64,000 nt of DNA from an uncultured Verrucomicrobiae bacterium (GTDB taxonomy: Bacteria > Verrucomicrobiota > Verrucomicrobiia > Limisphaerales > AAA164-E04). Under the pieces are notes generated by a model. That model saw only the letters and a list, made by a program, of their open reading frames with translations. It was not told the origin of the DNA and made no database searches. The position numbers and the translations under genes were made by a program. This document shows positions 27,977 through 37,142 of this stretch, in pieces. Position 1 is the stretch's first letter. Every line of letters starts with the position of its first letter. Location of the stretch: positions 3,426,876 through 3,490,875 of the forward strand of contig OX638380.1 of the NCBI GenBank assembly GCA_951813855.1, written 5' to 3'.

Positions 27977-28738
27977 TCATAACCCGGTCGGATGGTCAAT
28001 GAAGCACCAGGTCAATTCAAATTTTTCGGCCAGGTGCTCGGCCAGAGCTTTGACGCCGAAGGTTTCGGTCGCGTAGTGGCCGCCGTAGAATACGTTGATC
28101 CCAGTTTCTTCGGCCATCGCGTAAGTCCAGTGCGGGCCTTCTCCCGTGATGAAGGTATCGACCCCTTCATTGGCTGCCAGTTGCAGTTCCGCTCCGGCGC
28201 CGCCGGTTACGATACCGACGGATTGGCAAATTTCGGGACCTCCGGGCAAGAGTGCCGGAGAGCGTCTCAAGATATTATTCAACTTCTCGGTTAGGGTTTC
28301 TCTGCCGATTTGTGTCTCGAATTTAATTCCCAGATTTCTCCCTCGTTGAGCGAAAAATTCCTGAGGGTTTCGCCATTCGAGAGCTTGGGCCAAACAGGCG
28401 TTGTTGCCATAGACAGGATGTACGTCTAACGGCAAGTGAGCGGAATAGACCGCCAAATCCGAATCCAGCAGAGCGCGGAGCAACCGGTAGTGATGACCTT
28501 TCCAAGGATGTTTGGCCGACCAAAAAAGTCCATGATGGACGAGCAGCAAGTCCGCTTGGGCTTCGATCGCCCGCTCGACTGTGGCTAATGAGGCGTCTAC
28601 GGCAGCGGCGATGCGAGTAACCCCTTGCCGGTTTTCTGCCTGCAGGCCGTTATGGGCTCCGGGCCAATCGTCGAATTCGTCGATCTTCAGTAACCGATCG
28701 CAGTAGTCCACCAGAATTTCCAGCAAGAGTTTCGGCAT
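27977..28738 (-). CDS. Nif3-like dinuclear metal-centre protein (DUF34/NIF3, YbgI family)
   Basis: 253 residues. Family hallmarks are the metal-binding histidines and acids: ADLLLVHHGLFW (about residue 65), SAHLPLDVHPVYGNNACLA (about 100) and, near the C-terminus, GEGPHWTYAMAEE and FYGGHYATETFGVKALAEH. Members form hexameric rings with two metal ions per subunit; YbgI has been linked to GTP cyclohydrolase-like folds but the family's role is still debated. The protein is complete. It is followed on the same strand, about 50 bases upstream in coordinates, by the DUF554 membrane protein, so the two may share a transcript. Confidence 0.9.
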   Translation of the reverse strand: MPKLLLEILVDYCDRLLKIDEFDDWPGAHNGLQAENRQGVTRIAAAVDASLATVERAIEAQADLLLVHHGLFWSAKHPWKGHHYRLLRALLDSDLAVYSAHLPLDVHPVYGNNACLAQALEWRNPQEFFAQRGRNLGIKFETQIGRETLTEKLNNILRRSPALLPGGPEICQSVGIVTGGAGAELQLAANEGVDTFITGEGPHWTYAMAEETGINVFYGGHYATETFGVKALAEHLAEKFELTWCFIDHPTGL

Positions 28739-28786
28739 ATTTCGATTAATGATCAGGGGTGATTTCGATTTACGATTGCTCTGGAA

Positions 28787-29500
28787 CTACCACCATAGCT
28801 GACTCAACAGGGGGGCGATGAACAGGCTGGGAAGATAATCGCCTAATCGTACGAATCGGTAGCCTAGCAGGATCGGAATCACGGTCAGCGTCAGGCATCC
28901 GGCAATCATCGCAAACGAATCTACGACGACCGAATCGACCCAATTTTCGGCGGTAAAATTCGCGAGCAAAGTTAGGGATCCTTGAAGGGCCAAAACTGGG
29001 ATGGCGGAGAGAATGACGCTCCAGCCGAAGGAACGGGTAAAAGAGAAAGCGGCCATTCCGTCCATCGCGCCTTTGATAGCCAAGGGAAGCCAAGCACCGG
29101 TCATGCCCTCGGTCAGGGAACCGAGGAAGGCGAGGGGAGTGATGCAAAAAAGACCAGTAGCCAGCAAGAAACCGAAATTAGATTCTGATTTTTGGGTTTC
29201 GGGGGCGAGGCACTTGCGGGCGAAGACCGCCACGTGATTCATGCCGACTTGGATGTGCAGGGCACGGCCGAGGTAATTCCCGGCTACCAGGGAGACCATA
29301 ATCAGGGATAATTGACCCAATCCCCGGAGTATACCGCCCGAAAAGCTCGAGCAGATCAAGGCAAAGCCAGCGTAGAGTAACAGCAAGGATATCAGAAAAC
29401 GAATGTAGAGCTGGACTGTCGGTTTCGCCTCCCGTTTCAGACCGTAGCCCATCAGTCCTCCGACGATTATCAGAGTCACGTTTATCGCCGTGCCGGTCAT
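28787..29500 (-). CDS. DUF554 integral membrane protein
   Basis: 237 residues with six to seven predicted membrane helices and the DUF554 pattern: GTAINVTLIIVGGLMGY at the start, LFCITPLAFLGSLTEG and KGAMDGMAAFSFTRSFGW. The Gly-rich first helix and the small-residue helix in the middle are typical. The function of the family is not established; members resemble small-molecule transporters in topology. It lies upstream of the Nif3-like gene and may be co-transcribed with it. Just upstream of its start the base composition changes sharply to AT-rich, marking the edge of the accessory block. Confidence 0.85.
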   Translation of the reverse strand: MTGTAINVTLIIVGGLMGYGLKREAKPTVQLYIRFLISLLLLYAGFALICSSFSGGILRGLGQLSLIMVSLVAGNYLGRALHIQVGMNHVAVFARKCLAPETQKSESNFGFLLATGLFCITPLAFLGSLTEGMTGAWLPLAIKGAMDGMAAFSFTRSFGWSVILSAIPVLALQGSLTLLANFTAENWVDSVVVDSFAMIAGCLTLTVIPILLGYRFVRLGDYLPSLFIAPLLSQLWW

Positions 29501-29681
29501 TTGTTAATAAAATTGGTTATTTTAATTCAATTTAACAGGGAATCAACTAAACGTACGTCGTGTTTTGCAATAACGAATTCCTCATTAGGTATAAACAAAA
29601 GTGTTTCGTTCTATCAAGTAATATTTATTTTCGTAAGCCATTTGGTATCATATGGCTAAAATTGACTTGTATCGAAAAAAA
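29501..29681. other. AT-rich border region
   Basis: Between the DUF554 start and the stop of the HATPase gene. The sequence becomes AT-rich here, in contrast to the core genes. A short plus-strand frame at 29560-29799 is antisense to the HATPase gene end and is not supported. Confidence 0.3.
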
Positions 29682-31679
29682 TCAAGCTGATTCATTGTTA
29701 TTCTTTTCATCGATTATCCCATTCAGATATTTACTGTGTTTCTGGTGTAAAAAACGAAGAGCTTCGTTTTCGTCAGCAAAATGTTTTAATTTTTTTTGAA
29801 TAAAATGTAGACTAGAGTGGTTTTGTTCAATTATTTCTCCCCAGGTCTTAATGCCGACAAAAACATTGTTATTACAATGAACCAATCTTTGTTCCGGATC
29901 AGGGCCACCATCGATGTCTTCTTTAGCAAATTCAGTGCAGCCATTAGAAACGATCCAAAAATGCCAGCGAATACCCTTGATGGAGTGAAAGCGGTCGTCT
30001 TTTGAAACTGCCATAGCATAGCGCTTTGCTTGGGTGATTTCATCAGGGCCAATTTTAACGTTCGGAGCTTTTAATTCGACCACGAGATGTTCAATATCTT
30101 CGGCACGATTACGTCTAATCGATCGAGACATCATCAGATCTACAATAGCTCGTTTTTTTCCTATGGCATCTACCGGTTTGTCAATTACGATATTAGAATC
30201 GAGGTGTTTCTTGTGTTTTTCCAATATGCGTTTAAGATCCCTGTCGCTGGCCCAAAGATTGTATTTCTCTCCAAAAATCCAGGTGTGTTCGGCGATTATC
30301 ATATGTAATTGCGATCGTTCCTTAAGTTGTTTACTGTATTTTTTATCAAACACAATGCTTTCCAGCGAGGTGATAAATTTCAATCGGTCGGCTACCAACT
30401 TGGCAGCTGTAATAATGGAAGCTAGCGTTGTTTTTTGAAGTAAATTAGAAAGTTCCTCACGTTTATCTTTCGGTAGTTTGAGCACTTCGTTCAAGATAAT
30501 TTGTAAATCATTTGGACTTTGTTCTATAGCGTTGCGTAGAAGCCGCATATGGAATGCTCGTGTCCTAGGCTCGACATTTTGCAAATCAGGAGAGTAATCT
30601 TGGACATGTAAAGCGACGATATCAAAGATTTGACGTTCAACCTTTTCTACTTCGGTACTAGGTTCATCTTCAAATGGATAAGTTTTTTCGTTTTTCCAGG
30701 ATTCCACGACACCGTAGGATAGTCGGGCTGTTTTTTCTCGGAAATAATTTTTGATATGAGTTTTGGCTGATTCTATTAATTGATTTATATTTGGCTCTAA
30801 TTCTGCCGCATCGAGTTTATTCTTATCAAACATCTCAGTAAAATAATTCGATTTGAGGTATCCTGAAAAAACGAAATCGGGTAATTTGAAACGTGTTTCT
30901 AGTTCAACTAAGGGAAATCCTTCATTTGAACACAGATACAGAGTTTTCGAACCAACTGATTTCCATACAATCATTTCCAAACTGACAGAATATTCTTTAC
31001 CTTTTACGTCTTTAACAGGCGGCAATTCGAAATTTACTTGATTGGCGATAGCTTTTTCCGGTTCGAGTTGGTAGCTTTCGATTTTTATTACGACCTCCTT
31101 GTAATTTATTAAGTAAGGAGCGAATGTTTCGGTAAGTTTTTGTCGAGATGTAATAAAAAATGAATCATCGAAGTTCGGTTTGAGGTTGCATATTTCTACG
31201 ACTACTCCGGTTTCGGGATCATCGGCGACTTTTTCTTCACTGATGGCGACATCTTTGATATTTGATTCCAAAAGGTTGATTTCGAATAATCTGACCTGAT
31301 TGTTATTCGAGTTATAATTTACTATCCACTTAATGTACCGGCCCAAAGTGAATGCCTTGTATCTGCCACGACCGTGAAATCCGTGCACCATACGATTCTT
31401 TATTGGAGTCTTACGCCTTTGTCGCTTCCATGATCCGTCAAGATTACCAAATAGCGTAGCAGCATCATCTCGTGAAAATCCCACACCATCATCACATACG
31501 ATAATTTTTGATATTCTATTTGCTAAATCATTTCGTTCGAACTCGATTTTCACTTCACTTGCATCCGCGTCAAGACTGTTCCAAATCAATTCCGAAAGCG
31601 CAGTTAAAGGTCGTGCGCGTGTTTGACGTTCGATGAAATCTTGTTGAACCGAAACTGAAATATGCTCTATGTTATTCAT
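29682..31679 (-). CDS. GHKL/HSP90-type ATPase fused to a PD-(D/E)XK nuclease domain
   Basis: 665 residues. The N-terminus has the Bergerat ATP site: N-box SELIWNSLDADASEV (about 29-43), CDDGVGF (about 62-68) and HGFHGRGRYKAF (about 98-109), as in HSP90 and MutL. The middle is a long helical region. The C-terminus has AIVDLMMSRSIRR (Asp about 513), HLVVELKAPNVKIG (E-x-K about 533) and a downstream Gln in DEITQAKRYAM, the arrangement of PD-(D/E)XK nucleases, after a segment (AEHTWIFGEKYNLWASDRDL) seen in related ATPase-nuclease proteins. The domain combination suggests an ATP-gated DNA-cleaving protein of the defence type; this is inference. AT-rich. Two bases upstream lies the end of a truncated gene, so it was once the second gene of an operon. 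Confidence 0.75.
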   Translation of the reverse strand: MNNIEHISVSVQQDFIERQTRARPLTALSELIWNSLDADASEVKIEFERNDLANRISKIIVCDDGVGFSRDDAATLFGNLDGSWKRQRRKTPIKNRMVHGFHGRGRYKAFTLGRYIKWIVNYNSNNNQVRLFEINLLESNIKDVAISEEKVADDPETGVVVEICNLKPNFDDSFFITSRQKLTETFAPYLINYKEVVIKIESYQLEPEKAIANQVNFELPPVKDVKGKEYSVSLEMIVWKSVGSKTLYLCSNEGFPLVELETRFKLPDFVFSGYLKSNYFTEMFDKNKLDAAELEPNINQLIESAKTHIKNYFREKTARLSYGVVESWKNEKTYPFEDEPSTEVEKVERQIFDIVALHVQDYSPDLQNVEPRTRAFHMRLLRNAIEQSPNDLQIILNEVLKLPKDKREELSNLLQKTTLASIITAAKLVADRLKFITSLESIVFDKKYSKQLKERSQLHMIIAEHTWIFGEKYNLWASDRDLKRILEKHKKHLDSNIVIDKPVDAIGKKRAIVDLMMSRSIRRNRAEDIEHLVVELKAPNVKIGPDEITQAKRYAMAVSKDDRFHSIKGIRWHFWIVSNGCTEFAKEDIDGGPDPEQRLVHCNNNVFVGIKTWGEIIEQNHSSLHFIQKKLKHFADENEALRFLHQKHSKYLNGIIDEKNNNESA

Positions 31680-31681
31680 GA

Positions 31682-31891
31682 TTATATCGTATTGAATGAT
31701 ATTATCCGCAATTCGCTAATGGCTTCATCTTTATCAAATCCATAATTTAAAGTGGGATCCGATTTGATTGGGTTCAAATATACACTCTGCCAATATGCGT
31801 TGAAAAATCGTGGGAAAAACGAGGCTTGATGCGTACCGGTCTTGTTCACTCGCGTTCTGTTTCCTTGCAGTATTCGAACCAGAATCCTCGA
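31682..31891 (-). pseudogene. C-terminal fragment of an unknown gene upstream of the HATPase-nuclease
   Basis: Minus-strand codons after an in-frame TAG (31892-31894) read ILVRILQGNRTRVNKTGTHQ, then ASFFPRFFNAYWQSVYLNP, and end at TAA two bases before the HATPase start. The tight spacing and protein-like composition argue that this is the end of the former first gene of the operon. The family was not recognised. Sequence upstream of the TAG does not continue the protein convincingly. The partner of the HATPase gene therefore seems lost. Confidence 0.5.
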
Positions 31892-32619
31892 CTAATCGGT
31901 AGACCGTCATTCTGAAATCACTGGTCAGTTGCATTACATTTCATTACGATGGGTGGGGTCACGACTTTCGCGGATTGGTATTTCTGCTGGGGTTTGATTG
32001 CGCCGTTTGATTTTTTGCTGTAATCGGTTCGACATATTCAGAATATCGGTACGTTTCGCCTCTATGAAGTAGTCAGAGTTGGTTGCCAATATGAGACGGG
32101 TTTTGTCCTTCAAAAAGCGACGATTCGTAGCGACGCACCGGTTGAATTTTCCCACCATACCGGAGTTGGGTTGATTTAAATTGATCGTTGCCATTTCCCG
32201 GTCGATATCCACGACGGGTGATGGTTGTCATGCAATCACCATAAATGCAAGTATTTTGGGTGGAATTATCGTGGATTTTTGGATCTCATGCGTTGTCAGG
32301 GTGAATAATCTATCCGTAGGGACCGTTTTTTGTGCCGGTTCGTTACATGCAATGCCTCAGTCGGAGCCATGCTAGCGTTGGTTGCGACCGTTGTCTTTCG
32401 CTAAGCTCGTGACCTGATACAGGGTTGTTCGAGTTGAGTAAAAATGCGCGGTGGATGGTCCGAGTCATCACGTGGCGAGCGCCTACTTGGTTCTGGTGCG
32501 ATTACTCAGGTTCCATTTGGCCCCATCGATTCTAAGTGATTTCGTTCGGACCCGAAGGTGAAGTTACGGTGGAGAATACGGTGCCCGTTTAAATCGAGAA
32601 GAGTGCCCATGGGCTAGGA
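31892..32619. other. Noncoding or decayed AT-rich region
   Basis: About 730 bases up to the left end of the Tn5-like element. Short minus-strand frames (for example 31934-32212) have no recognised motif. It probably contains eroded remains of the gene whose 3' end survives at 31682-31891. Confidence 0.35.
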
Positions 32620-32744
32620 CTACCGTGTAGATAAAAAAAGATCTGGACAATGGGATTCACTTCGAGTAATTTCGGGGTGTGAAACGAGGGAACATCAATC
32701 TGGTTTTGAAAACCGCAGAGGCGTAATCAAGGATCATTGGCATC

Positions 32745-35045
32745 TTGGCGGCTGAAACTTTCACGAGCCGGAATGTTTTCGGACGCCGGGTTTGCGAAAC
32801 TTTCGATTTTAGAAATCGAGGTGGCCGGCTTCAGGTCGCCGGTTGTTTGAAGGTGCTGAGAACGTTGGCGTCGAACCACCCGGAGATCCGATTGCCGGAC
32901 GCTCAGCCGTCGGTGAAGTCCTCGGGGCCGCGCTTGTTAGCTCAGGCGATTCCGGAACCCGAAGCGGTTCCGGACAAGTTGAAGGCCGTTCGGAATCTCA
33001 ATATTATCTGGGTTAAAACTTCGGAGGATCGAGCCATTTGGAACACCCTGATCGCTCGAGAGCATCCCCAGGGGATCGCGACTTTCGCCGGTCAGCAACT
33101 GCGCTATCTGTTCCATTCGGAGCATGGCTATTTGGGGGCCGCCGGCTTTGCCGCCGCGGCCTTGAAAGTTCGGGCGCGGGATCACTGGATCGCCTGGTCG
33201 GAGTCGGTGCGAAAGGCTCAGCTTGATCGAATGGTTTGCCTGAATCGATTCTTGATCCGCTCCAGGGTCCGCTGCCGGAATCTGGCGAGTCACCTGCTGG
33301 GAGCTCTGCTGCGCCGGCTACCCGAGGAATTCCAAACCCGCTACAATCAAGAACCCTGGTTGGTGGAAACCTATCTGGACGAGGGTTACCAAGGAACCTG
33401 TCTCAAGGCCGCTAATTTCATCTTGGTCGGGAAGACGGCCGGGCGAGGACGGCAGGATCGAAAAAACCTTCGCCAAAAAACGGTCAAGCGGATATTCGTG
33501 AGACCCTTGCGGCGCGATTGGCGCCGGCGTCTGGGAGTTCCCCGGGTTGAGCTGGCGGCCACGCTGCCGATCGGAGCGGGACTGAATTCAGAAGAATGGG
33601 CCGCGACTGAGTTTGGAGAAGCCAGGTTGGGGGATCAGCGCTTGACAGCCCGACTGATCAAAAGCGCTTCGCTGCTGGCGGAGTATCCGGGGCGAGCCAT
33701 CAATGCCAACGACCAGAGCGACGAAGCGGCGATCTGCGGCTATTATCGTTTGATTGAGCAACCGGAGACCTCGGAGGTCACGGTGACCAACATCTTGGCG
33801 CCACATCGGGAACGCAGCCTCCGACGCATGCGCGGTCAAAAGACGGTACTGGCGATTCAAGACGGCACCGATTTCAATTTCACCACTCGCCCCGGGTGCG
33901 AAGACTTAAGCATTATCGGGCAGAATCAAACCCAGGCCAAGGCCTTCGGCCTGCATCTTCACGCTACATTGGCGGTCACCGATCAAGGTCTGCCTTTGGG
34001 GCTGTTGCGCTTGGGATTTGATCCGGCACCTGAAGTCGCCGCCCAATCAGAACGCTTGGCCTCACAACGTTGGTTGGCTGGCTGGAAAGATTGCGCCGAC
34101 GCGGCGAGTCAACTGACTCGCCGAACGCAGGTCATCTCGGTGTGCGATCGCGAGGCGGACATGTTCGAATTATTTCACGCTCAGCGTCAACGCCCTCGAA
34201 CGGAACTACTGGTGCGAGCCCGACACGACCGAAAATTAAAGCCTAAAGAAGCGAAACTATTCGCCACTATCAAACGTCAACGGCCCGCGGATCATTTGAG
34301 CCTGGAAGTCGACGGTCTGACGGAACGCCCGAAATCCAGCCGCAAGGCAGCTCGACCGACGCGGAAGAAGCGAGTGGCGCGCTGCGTGTTGCGGTTCTGT
34401 CACGTGACGCTGCCCGCGACGAAAACTTGTCCCCAGGCCGAACCGGTCCGGCTCTCCGCTGTTCACGTCGAGGAAACCGACCCGCCCGAAGAGGAAAAAC
34501 CCATCCAGTGGTACTTATTGACTAGCGTGGACGTCAAAGATGCCGAAAAAGCCGCCGAAATGGTGAGGTTTTATAATCAACGTTGGCGGATCGAGGATTT
34601 TTTTCGAGTCCTCAAATCGGGATGCAAAGCCGAATACTTGATGTTCCGTACCGCCAGCAGATTGCAACGAGCCATCGCGATCAATGCCGTGATCGCTTGG
34701 CGTATCATGGTGATGACGCTCTTGGGTCGCCAAGTGCCTGATTGCGATCCGAAATTAATGTTCAGCGATGAGGAACTGGGCTTTTTAAAGCACTACGCCT
34801 TGGCACTCAAGATGAAATTGCCGAATGAGTTGGGCAACGCGGTTCGGTTGGTAGCCGAGCTGGGAGGCTACCGCGGTCGCAAGCATGATACCGAACCCGG
34901 AAATCAAATCATGTGGTATGGCTATACGAAGCTTTCGGGAGCGAGTTTGGGACATCGCTATGGCTACGGCGCCAAGTGTGCCGAGGTATACGAAGCAGCG
35001 TATAAGGCAGGTTTTGAGGCAGGCAAAAAAGCCATTGCCATGTAA
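32745..35045 (+). CDS. Tn5-like (IS4-type DDE) transposase with N-terminal DUF4338/DruA-like domain
   Basis: 766 residues; start is a TTG, and no in-frame ATG precedes the first conserved block. The N-terminal 275 residues match DUF4338 (GQQLRYLFHSEHGYLGAAGF, ARDHWIAW, CLNRFLIRSRVRCRNLASHL, KTAGRGRQDR, IFVRPLRRDWRRRL), the family of the Druantia protein DruA. Next comes the Tn5-type DNA-binding motif EWAATEFGEARLGDQRL (about 284-300), then the DDE catalytic domain: first Asp in LAIQDGTDFNF (about 373), second in SVCDREADMFELF (about 468), and Glu in YNQRWRIEDFFRVLK (about 616, the YREK signature). All catalytic residues are present. The stop codon TAA overlaps the 4-bp duplication of an ISNCY insertion, so the coding region survived that insertion. 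Confidence 0.9.
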   Translation: MAAETFTSRNVFGRRVCETFDFRNRGGRLQVAGCLKVLRTLASNHPEIRLPDAQPSVKSSGPRLLAQAIPEPEAVPDKLKAVRNLNIIWVKTSEDRAIWNTLIAREHPQGIATFAGQQLRYLFHSEHGYLGAAGFAAAALKVRARDHWIAWSESVRKAQLDRMVCLNRFLIRSRVRCRNLASHLLGALLRRLPEEFQTRYNQEPWLVETYLDEGYQGTCLKAANFILVGKTAGRGRQDRKNLRQKTVKRIFVRPLRRDWRRRLGVPRVELAATLPIGAGLNSEEWAATEFGEARLGDQRLTARLIKSASLLAEYPGRAINANDQSDEAAICGYYRLIEQPETSEVTVTNILAPHRERSLRRMRGQKTVLAIQDGTDFNFTTRPGCEDLSIIGQNQTQAKAFGLHLHATLAVTDQGLPLGLLRLGFDPAPEVAAQSERLASQRWLAGWKDCADAASQLTRRTQVISVCDREADMFELFHAQRQRPRTELLVRARHDRKLKPKEAKLFATIKRQRPADHLSLEVDGLTERPKSSRKAARPTRKKRVARCVLRFCHVTLPATKTCPQAEPVRLSAVHVEETDPPEEEKPIQWYLLTSVDVKDAEKAAEMVRFYNQRWRIEDFFRVLKSGCKAEYLMFRTASRLQRAIAINAVIAWRIMVMTLLGRQVPDCDPKLMFSDEELGFLKHYALALKMKLPNELGNAVRLVAELGGYRGRKHDTEPGNQIMWYGYTKLSGASLGHRYGYGAKCAEVYEAAYKAGFEAGKKAIAM

Positions 35046-35228
35046 TTAGTGTCAAGTCCAAAAGTCAAAATCCATAGTTGATTTCTTTAAAAACTAAAAA
35101 AAATAATTTCAAATTAGATCGAAATAAGTGGTTAAATCGACATATTTATCTTAAATTGTATTTTTTTTGATCTTTTACAGAATTCAAGACGCACCCCTCC
35201 CATTCTTGACATTGATTTGGCGATTTAG

Positions 35229-36656
35229 TTAGGCCGCTTTCGGACGAACCAATGGCTTGGAGAGACGCTGCAGCTCCTTGTTTCGAACGAGGCTGCCAAG
35301 GCGACAACAATTGGCACAGAGAACGGCTAGAGCTACGGTGCGTTTGAATCCGTCTGAGCCGTAGGAGTAGACTCGATTGAGGCCTCGGTGTTCCAAATGG
35401 TTGATGGCTGATTCGACAGCGGGATGTTGCTTCCGGGCGGTTTTGAAAGCCTCGGTAGTCTCGCGTTCTTGCTCCTTTTTGGTAAGTTTCCCTTTTTTAG
35501 GCAAGGTTACTTCCGGAACCATCTCACGGAGTTTCTCCTGATTAAGTGGATTATGAAACCCTTTGTCGAAACTGCAACTGAACAAGTCCGGAAATAGTTT
35601 TTTGGTCTCCTCGAGGATCGGGATGGCCACGTGCACATCCTCTTCTTGCCACATGACCCGATAAGTCAAAACAAATTGGTGTTGATCTTCCACGATGCAA
35701 ACGGGCACCCCGAGTTCTACCGGTTTGCCTGCCTTTCCTTTCTGGATCCACCGCGTATGAGGTTCGAATACGGAATAGATCTTTTCGTCCGCCGGAATAG
35801 TTTCTCCTTGTAGAATTCGCCGATCCGCTTGTCGCGACAAGAGACGACCGCATTTCAAAAAACCTTGGATTTGCCGGTGTTTTTTCGCCTTGATCTTCTT
35901 TTTCTCCCTCAGCCGATCCCACGACGCACTGGCTCGCTCCAGGATTTGGTCGCAGGCCTTCAGATAAGCCTGGACCTGGTCGTGACGGCGGTTCGCCAGC
36001 TGAGCGGTGCGAACGGAAAAAAACAATTTCCGAATCTTCTTCAGCCAATGGTGACTTTGCCTCCACCCCTTCAGGTTCCGTTTTTTGCATTCCCGAATCA
36101 GAGTTCGAATGCAATCATAGAGCAAATTGAGATCGGTGGGATAATGGACATCCGTTTCCACCACGAACGAATCGCAACGCGTTTTGAGTTGGTCCCCTTC
36201 TTGATGCCCCGCAACCTGCTGACCATGCTTGACGATCAGCAAGTTGATTTCCTCAATCAATTCGGGAGTCAAGAGATTGACGTTTTGAATCACGGTGGTT
36301 CGTTTATATTCTCCCCCCGGTTCGAAATCACCATGGCCTAAGACAAATCGCAACTGCTTATGATAATTAGCGAGGGTTAGCAAAAGATCGTAATTGCATC
36401 TTAAACTGTGTTTGATGAGAGCCAGAACTGGAATCGTCCAAGCACTCATGCCTGGACGACCGAATCCTTGGTCGCCGAACTGTTGAAAATGATTTTCCAG
36501 CAGCTGCTGTATCTGGAGCCATAATGATTCGTTACCATAAACACTCTGTAGCCCAATCAAGATTCGAACGACGCCATCACGTTGCGTGGGGTCGAACTTA
36601 ATTTCCTCGAAGGGTACGGGTTGAAATGCGGGTTGAGTGGTTCTGAAGATTCTCAT
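35229..36656 (-). CDS. ISNCY (IS1202-like) family transposase, copy 1
   Basis: 475 residues starting MRIFRTTQPAFQPVPFEEIKF, followed by the family block FGRPGMSAWTIPVLALIKHS and LANYHKQLRFVLGHGDF. Catalytic acidic residues lie in a DDE-type core: CDSFVVETDVHYPTDLNLLY (first Asp), FSCSFDKGFHNPLNQ (second) and ESAINHLEHRGLNRV (Glu). The C-terminal part (NCCRLGSLVRNKELQRL) is complete. It differs at only five positions from the copy at 58218-59645 (P/L, Q/K, R/Q, C/F and T/I), so the copies spread recently. Both look intact. Confidence 0.9.
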   Translation of the reverse strand: MRIFRTTQPAFQPVPFEEIKFDPTQRDGVVRILIGLQSVYGNESLWLQIQQLLENHFQQFGDQGFGRPGMSAWTIPVLALIKHSLRCNYDLLLTLANYHKQLRFVLGHGDFEPGGEYKRTTVIQNVNLLTPELIEEINLLIVKHGQQVAGHQEGDQLKTRCDSFVVETDVHYPTDLNLLYDCIRTLIRECKKRNLKGWRQSHHWLKKIRKLFFSVRTAQLANRRHDQVQAYLKACDQILERASASWDRLREKKKIKAKKHRQIQGFLKCGRLLSRQADRRILQGETIPADEKIYSVFEPHTRWIQKGKAGKPVELGVPVCIVEDQHQFVLTYRVMWQEEDVHVAIPILEETKKLFPDLFSCSFDKGFHNPLNQEKLREMVPEVTLPKKGKLTKKEQERETTEAFKTARKQHPAVESAINHLEHRGLNRVYSYGSDGFKRTVALAVLCANCCRLGSLVRNKELQRLSKPLVRPKAA

Positions 36657-36668
36657 GTTAGGAATCGA

Positions 36669-36712
36669 AGATTAGTCTCAAAGATGCTGACAATTGGTCT
36701 CAAGGACGCTGA
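36669..36712 (-). repeat. Two 22-bp imperfect direct repeats upstream of the ISNCY transposase, copy 1
   Basis: On the minus strand TCAGCGTCCTTGAGACCAAT is followed directly by TCAGCATCTTTGAGACTAAT. The same pair is found at 58162-58205 in copy 2. They lie 12-60 bases before the start codon and may bind the transposase or a regulator. Confidence 0.6.
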
Positions 36713-36847
36713 AAGTCCATTTTTCAGGTAAAAATCAAAGTTCCGACTCGAATGTTAGACAAATAAATCGAACAAAATGTTACAAAAAAAACCGCTTAAA
36801 ATGCAGGGTTTATTGAAAAATCATCCCTTTTGGACCAGACACTAATT

Positions 36848-37142
36848 ATATGTCTACTCGGTAGGGCTAGGATGCGAGCATTCGTAACGAGATTGGGTTT
36901 GAATTTCGCAACCGGAGCGATGGTTGGGTCTGTTCCGGAAGACGATGGCTTCGTTCCTTTCGTTTGAGGCAGCTGGAATTCATTTTGCACCCTTAAATCG
37001 GACGCAAGCGCGTTGCCGGTGCCGAAACCGAATTGTCGATCTCGAGCAGCGAGCGATGAGACGGATCGATTTCCCGATGATCCGTAACGGTAGGAGATCG
37101 TGGTTGAAACTGCAGGAGCGATGGGCGCATTATTAATCCCCA
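36848..37142. other. Right flank of the Tn5-like element, no gene seen
   Basis: Contains the last 17 bases of the Tn5-like element and then noncoding DNA up to the S4-domain gene. No gene was recognised. Confidence 0.35.

Larger units (their letters stand above)
35048..36843 (-). mobile_element. ISNCY/IS1202-like insertion sequence, copy 1
   Basis: 1,796 bp, with imperfect terminal inverted repeats (AGTGTCAAGTCCAAAAG on the left, AGTGTCTGGTCCAAAAG as reverse complement of the right). The 4-bp duplication AATT is at 35044-35047 and 36844-36847. It lies within the Tn5-like element, right after its transposase stop codon. The copy at 58033-61926 is nearly identical once its own nested element is removed. 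Confidence 0.9.
32620..36864 (+). mobile_element. Tn5-like insertion sequence with DruA-type transposase, containing ISNCY copy 1
   Basis: Left end CTACCGTGTAGATA and the reverse complement of the right end CTACCGAGTAGACA match at 12 of 14 positions. GGGCTAGGA stands immediately outside the left end (32611-32619) and again at 36864-36872, overlapping the right terminal base, so the target duplication is 8-9 bp; Tn5/IS50-like elements make 9 bp. Taking out the nested ISNCY element and one 4-bp duplication leaves about 2,445 bp, a reasonable size for a single 766-codon transposase. It is inserted in noncoding DNA. Confidence 0.75.

Noticed and set aside
32745..35045. Druantia defence system
   Set aside because: The DruA-like domain is part of a transposase with intact catalytic residues inside an element with its own ends, and no DruE-like helicase or other Druantia gene is nearby.
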